Positions 32,798 through 39,487 of a DNA stretch of 39,487 nt are shown in pieces (the stretch's first letter is position 1; the number at the start of each line of letters is the position of its first letter). The notes below the pieces were generated by a model, which was not told the DNA's origin, did not search any database, and saw only the letters and a list, made by a program, of their open reading frames with translations. Source of the DNA: Sphingobacterium siyangense (lineage in GTDB: Bacteria; Bacteroidota; Bacteroidia; Sphingobacteriales; Sphingobacteriaceae); the NCBI RefSeq assembly GCF_007830445.1, contig NZ_VLKR01000046.1, positions 1 through 39,487 of the forward strand. The letters run 5' to 3'. Both the position numbers and the translations under genes were made by a program.

Positions 32798-35020
32798 ATG
32801 ATTTCAGCAACAAAAAGAGGAATAGCTTTCCTATCCACTTATCCTCCACGCGCCTGCGGTATTGCAACTTACACAACAGATCTAATGAAGGCTATCGCGA
32901 GTAAATTTGAAGAGTCTTATCGACTAATTCCTATACCGATAGTAGATGGCAATACGTCTCAGGAAGATGGTCCACTAGGGAAATTAGATATAACAAACCC
33001 GCTCTCTTTCGACACTATTCTTGAAAACATTTTGTTTGATCAGGATATTAAATTGATCTGTATCGAACATGAGTTTGGCCTTTTCGTTGGTCAAGAAACT
33101 GAGTTCATAACTTTTCTCAAGGATCTTAATTCAGCACAGCTTGCTATTGTCGTGACTTTCCATACAGTGTTGCCAGCACCAGACCGCATGCTGCTCGAAC
33201 ATGTATATGCCATTGCTTATAATTGTTCGCAAATCATCGTGATGACACAGGGATCCGCCGATATCCTTACTAGTACTTACGAAGTTCCTACCAGTAAAAT
33301 AACCGTAATTGCGCATGGTACGCATTTAGCTCCAGCGACGGATAAACACGCCATTCTTGAGCGATACAGCCTCGTGGACAAGAAAATCCTCAGTACATTT
33401 GGTTTACTTGGACCCAGTAAGAGTATAGAGACTACACTTTATGCGCTCCCCGCTATTATCGAACAAAATCCAAATGTAATGTTCCTTATTTTAGGGATGA
33501 CACACCCCAATCTTTTACGATATGAAGGAGAGACGTATAGAAACAAACTTGAGACAATAATAGACCAATATAACATTTCAGATCATGTCCGTTTTGTTAA
33601 TGAATTTCTCTCAACAGAAAATTTATTGTCCTATCTGTCGATCACCGATGTGTATCTTTTTACGTCAAAAGACCCTTTGCAGGCGGTTAGTGGAACATTT
33701 TCTTATGCGCTGAGCTCTGGCTGTCCCATTGTGTCGACACCAATCCCTCACGTAAAAGAGGTTTTAAAAGAAGATATGGGGACCATAATTGATTTTGAAG
33801 CTTCTGACCAGCTTGCGGCTGCGGTCAATCAAATTTTAGATGATGAACTTAAATTAAGCAAGATTCATCGTGTGAATCTTCAAAAGATGGTTAAAACCTC
33901 CTGGCAGAACGTTGCTATAGCTCATGTTTATCTTTTTGAGTTACTTATAGATAAAAAGAGGGAAATGATATACTCAGTTCCCCCCGTCAACCTGGATCAT
34001 ATTTTTCGGATGTCTGAAGAACGCGGATTTGTTCAATTTGCGGATATCTCTATGCCCGACCTTGCAAGCGGTTATGCGTTGGATGACAATGCAAGAGCAC
34101 TTATAGCGATGTTACATCACTATAAAATATATGAATCATATGAAACCATTGCTCTGATTCAGAAATACCTGGATTTTATAGGTTATTGTATGCAAGCAGA
34201 TGGTACATTTCTGAATTATGTAGACAGGAGTGGCAATTTTACAATACAAAATAAACAGGAGAATCTTGAAGATGCCAACGGCCGAGCTGTCTGGGCTTTG
34301 GGTGAAGTGGTGGGCATGGCTAATCTTTTGCCTGAAAAGATAGTAAAACTTGCAATAGAGCTTTTGGAGCGGGCATCCAAGCATGCATTAGTTTACTATT
34401 CGACAAGATCGATGGCCTTTACCATTAAGGGCCTAAGTTTTATGAAAGGCAAAAATTATAAGGCTATCATAGAAGTCCTGGCAGATCGTCTAGCAGCTAT
34501 GTTTGAACATGAGAGCTCTTCAGATTGGCAATGGTATGAATCTTATATGACTTATGGCAATAGTGTTATTCCAGAAGCCATGTTGATCGCCTATGAGACA
34601 ACTAGGGACAACAGATATAGAGATATCGCCTATCAATCCTTTGATTTCTTATTGAGCAGGATTATTGTCGACGAAGAGATTCATGTGATTTCCAACAAAG
34701 GCTGGGCACATCGTGGCCAGCTGAGAACTGATCCCAGGGGTGGAGAGCAGCCCATTGATGTTGCTTATACTATTATTGCACTAGATAGATTCTATAAGTT
34801 TACAAAAGATGAGCAATATAAGAAGACCATCCGAATAGTATTCGACTGGTTTTTGGGACGGAATCATATTAGACAGATTGTTTATAATCCTGTTACCGGA
34901 GGCTGTTTTGATGGACTGGAAGAGCATGCTATCAATATCAATCAAGGTGCAGAATCCACCATAAGCTATCTAATGGCAAGACTTAAAATGGAGGATCATA
35001 CGCACGAACCTATGAGTTAG
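32798..35020 (+). CDS. Glycosyltransferase family 4 fused to a C-terminal (alpha/alpha)-barrel-like domain
   Basis: From the ATG at 32798 the product has 740 residues. Residues 1-370 form a GT-B glycosyltransferase of family 4, starting GIAFLSTYPPRACGIATYT with the PRxCGIATYT acceptor loop, and holding the second-domain GTFSYALSSGCPIVSTPIPH donor loop. Residues about 385-740 are a second, helical domain with FADISMPDLASGYALDDNAR, LNYVDRSGNFT, GRAVWALGEVVG and WYESYMTYGNSVIPEAML. Its repeated helix pattern resembles six-hairpin glycosidase barrels. Such fusions occur near mannoside-processing genes in Bacteroidota; none is adjacent here. The sugar is unknown. Confidence 0.82.
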   Translation: MISATKRGIAFLSTYPPRACGIATYTTDLMKAIASKFEESYRLIPIPIVDGNTSQEDGPLGKLDITNPLSFDTILENILFDQDIKLICIEHEFGLFVGQETEFITFLKDLNSAQLAIVVTFHTVLPAPDRMLLEHVYAIAYNCSQIIVMTQGSADILTSTYEVPTSKITVIAHGTHLAPATDKHAILERYSLVDKKILSTFGLLGPSKSIETTLYALPAIIEQNPNVMFLILGMTHPNLLRYEGETYRNKLETIIDQYNISDHVRFVNEFLSTENLLSYLSITDVYLFTSKDPLQAVSGTFSYALSSGCPIVSTPIPHVKEVLKEDMGTIIDFEASDQLAAAVNQILDDELKLSKIHRVNLQKMVKTSWQNVAIAHVYLFELLIDKKREMIYSVPPVNLDHIFRMSEERGFVQFADISMPDLASGYALDDNARALIAMLHHYKIYESYETIALIQKYLDFIGYCMQADGTFLNYVDRSGNFTIQNKQENLEDANGRAVWALGEVVGMANLLPEKIVKLAIELLERASKHALVYYSTRSMAFTIKGLSFMKGKNYKAIIEVLADRLAAMFEHESSSDWQWYESYMTYGNSVIPEAMLIAYETTRDNRYRDIAYQSFDFLLSRIIVDEEIHVISNKGWAHRGQLRTDPRGGEQPIDVAYTIIALDRFYKFTKDEQYKKTIRIVFDWFLGRNHIRQIVYNPVTGGCFDGLEEHAININQGAESTISYLMARLKMEDHTHEPMS

Positions 35021-35301
35021 TTTCTTTTGAACAGTAGGTACTTAATTGTCAATTATTATTTGTATATTTAATACTATGATCTACTATTTCATATAACCCC
35101 ATTTCGTAGGTCCAATATGATAAATACACTTGTTTTATCTTTAAATTCTCCACAATATATTTTCCGGAAATTTTTAGTTCAACAACTAGCTGCTAGCGTA
35201 CCTCAAAGAGAGCACACGTTTTAGTTTACTTTTATTCCTCCCGATCAAGTATAAACATTGAAAAGGGAAAAGGATAATACGCACTATAAAATCCATACAT
35301 C

Positions 35302-35424
35302 ATGAGTAAAGACATTAAAAAGGAAAAAAGCACAAAAGAGAAAACGCAATCTTCTTATCAAAAAGAAAAAGATTCTGTTTCGAAAGACTTAACGGAGAAT
35401 GTTTTCCGTAAAAAAAAGAAATAG
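35302..35424 (+). CDS. Small lysine-rich protein (40 aa)
   Basis: An ATG at 35302 opens 40 codons and a TAG at 35422 closes them. The product, MSKDIKKEKSTKEKTQSSYQ and onward to a KKKK end, is almost half Lys plus Glu with no hydrophobic core, so it is likely disordered. It could be a nucleic-acid-binding or stress peptide. The A-rich composition of the DNA makes chance coding possible, but the start follows a clean leader and a terminator-like hairpin follows at 35479. Confidence 0.5.
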   Translation: MSKDIKKEKSTKEKTQSSYQKEKDSVSKDLTENVFRKKKK

Positions 35425-35478
35425 GCAATTGAAAAGATAGCTTATTTGTTTGCACTTGCACAAAGGCAGATTAATTTG

Positions 35479-35528
35479 GAGCGGGTACAAAGGCTGGATT
35501 ATTAGACCAGGCTTTTGCTCGCTTTTTT
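35479..35528 (+). terminator. Likely intrinsic terminator after the lysine-rich gene
   Basis: GAGC (35479-35482) pairs with GCTC (35517-35520). An inner imperfect stem, AAAGGCTGG with CCAGGCTTT (one mismatch), sits inside, and six T's follow directly. Confidence 0.5.
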
Positions 35529-35622
35529 CTTTAACAAAACTGAATTTGAGTATCGTATATTATATCTTTATGATGCATAATTGTCGAGCATAAATCCTAT
35601 AAAAAAATGATCAAAGCATCTA

Positions 35623-36798
35623 TCATATTGGTATCCAAAGGGTAAAAACCACCTTTTCATCAAAGCATTTGACATGGATATCACCGCTGTGAGCCGTGAT
35701 TATCTGTTTGGAAATATAAAGGCCCAATCCCAGTCCACCTTCTTTCTGGTTTTTTCTTCCAACAAAGGGCTTGAATAGGTTATTGAATATAGGCGCTGCT
35801 ATCTGATGGCCATCATTTTCTATCTGGAAGATAAATCTATCACTTTCAATAGACGACTTTATAACGATTGTATTTTCTGCCAAACCATGTCGGAATGAAT
35901 TTCCTATGAGATTTGAAAACACCTGTGCCATACGCTCATGATCGCATGTTACTGGATGTTTTGCTCCGAGATTTGTCTGTACTTTTCTGTGGGGTGCACT
36001 TGTTTGGATCTCACGAAGGGCCTGAAGGATCACTTTATCTAATTCGACCAGATTTTTGTTCAGATGTATTCCCGTGCCGAGTTTACTCCGGGCAAAATCA
36101 AGCATGTTATCTATTAGACCTTTCATTCTATAGGACGAATCATAAATAAGCTTGGCCGTTTGTTTATGTTTTGCATTCTCGAGTTTGTCGGCGAGATATT
36201 GCGATAAGGTAATGACAGCACTCAATGGATTTTTTAGGTCATGCCCCAGCACGGATAATAGCGTATCCCTGCGTTCAGAGTATTGTAATTCTTCACCTAA
36301 CAGGGCTTGGGTATTTTTTATTTTGGCGATCGAACTCAAATGAAAACTGATCAGTTCAGCTAGAAGTTCAAATAGTGGTGCTATTCGTTCTCTATCAATT
36401 GACACGGCTTTATAATCTATCGTGCAGAGGGTTCCAAAGAACAATCCATCATTGTCAACGATCGGGAATGCGATATAACTTTTAAAACCTTTTGCATACA
36501 ATTTTCTTTTCCAATCTTCATTTTCACAGTGGTCGATATCGGGGATAATAATAGGAGCATGTTTATCATGTGCCTCATCTCCTAAGGTGTAATGTAATTC
36601 GAGCTGCTGCCCCGCTGTTACTCCGACTCCGAGCGAATCCCGTACAGCACAGGCTATCCATTGATGGCCATTGTGAGAGGTCACCAGCCCTAGATCCATT
36701 CCTGTATATAGACATATGGTGTTCAATATATTCTTTACTGCAGGAATATCTTCAATCCGCATGAGCAAATGGGAGATGGCATCCTTATTTTCTTTCAT
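35623..36798 (-). CDS. Cytosolic GAF-domain sensor histidine kinase (second paralog)
   Basis: From the ATG at 36798 the product has 391 residues with no membrane helix. Its layout is the same as the kinase at 12.4-13.6 kb: GAF domain (about 20-160), HisKA with LLSVLGHDLKNPLSAVITLS (His near 185), ATPase domain with NLIGNSFRHG and GLGLGLYISKQIITAHSGDI. The GAF part carries YIAFPIVDNDGLFFGTLCTI, typical of the phytochrome-like/redox-sensing GAF group, but no cysteine for a bilin is evident. A single-domain response regulator is encoded 457 bp away on the opposite strand and is the best candidate partner. Confidence 0.88.
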   Translation of the reverse strand: MKENKDAISHLLMRIEDIPAVKNILNTICLYTGMDLGLVTSHNGHQWIACAVRDSLGVGVTAGQQLELHYTLGDEAHDKHAPIIIPDIDHCENEDWKRKLYAKGFKSYIAFPIVDNDGLFFGTLCTIDYKAVSIDRERIAPLFELLAELISFHLSSIAKIKNTQALLGEELQYSERRDTLLSVLGHDLKNPLSAVITLSQYLADKLENAKHKQTAKLIYDSSYRMKGLIDNMLDFARSKLGTGIHLNKNLVELDKVILQALREIQTSAPHRKVQTNLGAKHPVTCDHERMAQVFSNLIGNSFRHGLAENTIVIKSSIESDRFIFQIENDGHQIAAPIFNNLFKPFVGRKNQKEGGLGLGLYISKQIITAHSGDIHVKCFDEKVVFTLWIPI

Positions 36799-37255
36799 AT
36801 CTGTTGCTATTGGTAAAATCGAAGTCAATATCAATGACTAAAATATATCACTTTGTAAGGAATGACTATATAATTACAAATTGGAGAATAAGATGTTTGA
36901 TTTTCTGTTCGAATCTTGTGTTAGCGGACTTTATGTCTAAATATAAGCAAAATTTAATCGTTTTTTAGAATCTAATTGTATCAGAGAGGGGTGGATCCCA
37001 ATTGGAAATACTTATTATTCCGGTTAAAAAGACCTTGATTTTCAATACAAAAAGACGTTTTTATACGTCTTCGTTGGAATATACACGTGAAATAGAGGTG
37101 ATAGCTCTGCTAATAGAACTAATACTGTTCGATGGATGTTCTAATTTAAAAGCTCTAGGGCAATAAACTTTCTAACCATGGCAACACATAAAAGTAACGC
37201 AAGTGAAAATTCTGAAAAATGTATCTCTGATCGATAGAATTTAAAAAAACTCAAG
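36799..37255. other. 457-bp intergenic stretch between kinase and response regulator
   Basis: It holds the divergent leaders of both genes. A perfect hairpin AAGACGT/ACGTCTT sits at 37052-37058 and 37065-37071, with T's following only on the minus strand. A 19-codon frame at 37178-37237 is too short to call. No repeats or RNA gene were seen. Confidence 0.45.
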
Positions 37256-37627
37256 ATGAAAAAGAAAATTGTGGTGTGTGATGATGATATAGAAATACTG
37301 AATGCATTTTCTATTGTATTGGAGGATCAAGATACGATAGTTATAACGGTAGCGAATAGCTTAGTTCTGATAGACGTGTTGGACAGTATAGATGCTGATA
37401 TACTTTTTTTGGATATTCATATGTCTGCACGTAACGGAGACCAAGTACTGCGAGACCTCAGGAGTTCATCTAAACATGATAAGCTGCCCGTAATTATGAT
37501 TTCAGGTCATATCGATGGACGGAGTATTTCAGTGGAATGTGGAGCCGACGGATTTTTAGCTAAACCTTTTGATCTTATCGACTTGGAAAACTATATACGG
37601 AGATTTGTTTATGAAAGTGAATCTTAA
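37256..37627 (+). CDS. Single-domain response regulator (CheY-like receiver)
   Basis: The 123-aa product is a receiver domain without an output domain. The acidic pocket is D9-D11 (CDDDIEIL), the phosphoacceptor is D53 in LFLDIHMS, the switch residue is S83 in MISGH, and the conserved lysine is K103 in AKPFDL. Such stand-alone receivers pass phosphate in relays or act by protein contact. It is transcribed away from the second GAF kinase and has no other two-component partner in the window. Confidence 0.88.
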   Translation: MKKKIVVCDDDIEILNAFSIVLEDQDTIVITVANSLVLIDVLDSIDADILFLDIHMSARNGDQVLRDLRSSSKHDKLPVIMISGHIDGRSISVECGADGFLAKPFDLIDLENYIRRFVYESES

Positions 37628-37742
37628 TATCAAATACTACGCACGACCATAAGGAAGAAACATGTTTTTTGAAATTTCCAATATTTTTGAAGAATATCAT
37701 TGTCAATTCACTTGGTTCAATGTTTTTTTAAAACAGTGATAG

Positions 37743-37853
37743 CCGAATTTTTTAACTAAAAAAGGTAATACATTTTTCCTCTTAATAATTTGTATCAATA
37801 ACGTCGCATACGCACAAAAAAAAGAATATTTTTACGAACCGGATCGCTAAAGA
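37743..37853 (+). pseudogene. Possible start-less signal-peptide relic
   Basis: A frame without a start codon reads KKGNTFFLLIICINNVAYAQ followed by KKEYFYEPDR and a stop. This is a good copy of a Bacteroidota Sec signal peptide plus the first mature residues. It may be the remnant of a lost exported-protein gene. Chance is possible in such A/T-rich DNA. Confidence 0.3.
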
Positions 37854-37866
37854 GGAAGGCAATAAA

Positions 37867-37892
37867 ATGAAAAAGCAGCTATTAAGCTGCTT
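37867..37892 (-). terminator. Intrinsic terminator of the poly-glycine peptide gene
   Basis: On the minus strand AAGCAGCT (37892-37885) pairs perfectly with AGCTGCTT (37880-37873) around a 4-nt loop and runs into a T stretch. It starts 11 bases after the peptide stop codon at 37904. Confidence 0.8.
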
Positions 37893-37903
37893 CTCTGCGG
37901 TTC

Positions 37904-38092
<189 letters not shown>

Positions 38093-38208
38093 TTAATTTT
38101 AGTAATCAATTGATATTCTCTTTATGTCAGAAGACTTTTAAAGATAGCTGTCCGGCGACTGGTAGAGGTTATGAAAATTATTGTATAATGCTATCAAAAG
38201 CATAATCC

Positions 38209-38237
38209 AAAAAAGCAAAAGCCTCCCAGAAGGAGGC
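38209..38237 (-). terminator. Intrinsic terminator downstream of the TlpA-like gene
   Basis: On the minus strand GCCTCC (38237-38232) pairs with GGAGGC (38226-38221) across a 5-nt loop, followed by TTTTGCTTTT. Confidence 0.7.
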
Positions 38238-38352
38238 CTTTGAAGGTTGTACTACAGTGAAATAATAATTATATAAATGAAATAGAAGAGACGATTTAAT
38301 CAAGGAAGCATTGCTTTAAAGGACAAAAATGCGTCCGAATGATGTAATTAAC

Positions 38353-38448
38353 TCATGGTAAAAGCTTGATGAATAAGCCTAAGCTAAAATGGCTAGCATA
38401 TTCTTGCTGTGTATTATAAGTACTATCGTTAAATCGTAGGAAAATCAT
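38353..38448 (-). CDS. Possible 31-aa ORF right after the TlpA-like gene
   Basis: An ATG five bases after the TlpA-like stop opens 31 codons. It ends HFSLGLFIKLLP, which has the alternating pattern of an outer-membrane C-terminal strand. It may be a relic or chance. Confidence 0.2.
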   Translation of the reverse strand: MIFLRFNDSTYNTQQEYASHFSLGLFIKLLP

Positions 38449-38453
38449 CTCTA

Positions 38454-39135
38454 TTACCCTTTTTTAGCCAGGTCAATCTTAACTGAGATCTCATTGACGA
38501 TTTTTTCGATGTCTGCGTCACTGCCCGCTGACTGAAAGCGGATAAATCCTTCTTTGTCAATCACCACTTTGTTTGGTATGCCTTTTACACCATAAGCCGA
38601 AACAACTGATTTTTTCTGGTCTTTCATTTCATCAAACAATACGTGGAAACTGTATTTATTTTCGGCGATAAATTGTGCAACCAAGTCCTTGTAATTGATT
38701 TCTTTCTGCCAGGTATTGACAAATAGAAATGTAACTTCATCATCATTCGCGTATTTGTTAACAGCAGCCTGCATGCCGGGGAAGGATATTTTACAGGGAC
38801 CGCACCAGGTCGCCCAGAAATCCAGCACGACGACTTTGCCTTTTAGGCTAGCCAAAGAGACTTCCTTGCCATTATTGTCCATCAAAGAAAACTGTGGCGC
38901 CTCATTTTTGATCATTTCGGATTTGAGCTTCGTAATCAGCGCTGATTTGATCCGACCATCGAGCTGGCCGATATATTGGGTTGTATCCGAAAGATTGCCG
39001 TTTAGCTGACTGTACAAAGGTAATAGTGCGTTCATGAGCCGTGTTGTTTTTCCGTTTTGGACAACTTCATTTTCTAATAGGCTAAAGGCATCCAAATGCC
39101 TTCCTTTGATGTTCAGCGCTTTTGCATATAATATA
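38454..39135 (-). pseudogene. TlpA-like thioredoxin, 5' part cut off by an IS21-family element
   Basis: The last 227 codons remain. An all-helical segment (LYAKALNIKGRHLDAFSLLE onward) leads into a TlpA/AhpC-type thioredoxin fold: LKGKVVVLDFWATWCGPCKI with the WCGPC redox pair, VTFLFVNTWQ, and the cis-proline loop GVKGIPNKVVIDKEG. The first possible start (TTG at 39095) is internal, because coding sequence continues upstream to 39135 and then meets the IS end and a stop. The full gene would code a periplasmic disulfide reductase with a signal peptide, lost here. An internal restart could still make a cytosolic fragment. Confidence 0.8.
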
Positions 39136-39487
39136 TGTTAATTCGCATATAAATACCCCCAGCAATTCGCATTAAAATGCCACCACCTTAAACAATTAAG
39201 GTTTTACTTGTTGAGAGTATAATAAACTCTCAGCGTTATGTATAAAGTGGCTATGTACAATACGATAAAAACACTTTTGGAACACGGCAAATCTTTGCGG
39301 GAGATCTCAAGGGAACTTGGGATGTGCCGCAAGACCGTTTCGCGTATCCAAAAAGCGCTGCTGAATGGAGATTCAGCTCCGAGGCAGCAGTCCCGTTCCA
39401 GTGGTCTTGAGGTATTTCATGAACAGATCGAGCATTATCTGGCCAGTGGACTTTCGGCACTGCTGATCCACCAGAAATTGATCCAGC
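39136..39487 (+). mobile_element. IS21-family insertion sequence, left end (runs off the window)
   Basis: The element probably begins TGTTAATTCGCATATAAATA at 39136. A second partial copy of the end sequence, AATTCGCAT, follows at about 39164. Multiple end repeats in front of istA are typical of IS21. The other end is outside the window. Confidence 0.65.
39238..39487 (+). CDS. istA: IS21-family transposase IstA (partial)
   Basis: From the ATG at 39238 the frame is open to the window edge. MYKVAMYNTIKTLLEHGKSL then REISRELGMCRKTVSRIQKA is the N-terminal helix-turn-helix of IstA. The DDE catalytic core would follow beyond the window, as would the istB helper ATPase. The hydrophilic linker and HEQIEHYLASGLSALLIHQK match the segment that follows the HTH in this family. 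Confidence 0.85.
   Translation, partial: MYKVAMYNTIKTLLEHGKSLREISRELGMCRKTVSRIQKALLNGDSAPRQQSRSSGLEVFHEQIEHYLASGLSALLIHQKLIQ

Larger units (their letters stand above)
38093..38453. other. 361-bp stretch between the peptide and TlpA genes
   Basis: It contains a minus-strand terminator at 38209-38237 and a 31-codon minus-strand frame (38353-38448), both listed separately. Otherwise nothing was recognised. Confidence 0.5.

Noticed and set aside
37052..37071. Perfect hairpin upstream of the response regulator as a terminator
   Set aside because: T's follow only on the minus strand and no minus-strand gene ends there; its role is unclear.
37178..37237. 19-codon frame before the response regulator as a leader peptide
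   Set aside because: Too short, with no hallmark codon runs or paired hairpins.

Overview
The window looks like the chromosome of a Bacteroidota member, most likely family Sphingobacteriaceae and plausibly Sphingobacterium. The reasons are AT-rich DNA, almost no Shine-Dalgarno sequences, several upstream matches to the Bacteroidota -7 element TAnnTTTG, CarboxypepD-type TonB receptors, DUF1080, DKNYY and DUF202 proteins, and a crtI-crtB-crtZ-crtYcd carotenoid operon. The genus is inferred from gene content only. No tRNA, rRNA or CRISPR array was seen.

Left part (1-13.9 kb). An IS3-family end (1-298) abuts the C-terminal remnant of an enolase-superfamily gene. Then come DUF202, an MFS exporter, a PanE-like reductase, a DKNYY lipoprotein, a DUF4440 protein, a DUF1080 lipoprotein, an ArsR-tail/VOC gene pair, a large PF10136 ('SpecificRecomb') membrane protein, a lipid kinase with a small acidic protein behind it, a surE/aldo-keto reductase pair, a GAF histidine kinase and a 59-aa membrane protein.

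Middle (13.9-30.5 kb). An AraC regulator with an attenuator-like leader precedes a Tet-type efflux gene broken by one in-frame stop. Two outer-membrane TonB-type proteins follow, with a PH-like membrane protein between them. A MarR regulator then precedes the four-gene operon for phytoene to zeaxanthin; no GGPP synthase is present. Two Crp/Fnr regulators, an acyltransferase and small envelope proteins follow.

Right part (30.5-39.5 kb). A secreted protein of unknown function is followed by a probable rearrangement scar near 32.26 kb, where two 5'-truncated genes meet head to head. After it come a GT4 glycosyltransferase fused to a helical-barrel domain, a 40-aa lysine-rich protein, a second GAF histidine kinase paralogous to the first, and a single-domain response regulator. 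The end holds a small poly-glycine peptide gene with its own terminator, and a TlpA-like thioredoxin gene cut by an IS21-family element that runs off the window.

The window is mostly ordinary chromosome with decay at both ends. The items most worth following up are the poly-glycine peptide gene, the single-stop Tet pump with its leader, the head-to-head scar, and the free-standing ArsR tail paired with a VOC protein. No complete new defence or biosynthetic system is evident.
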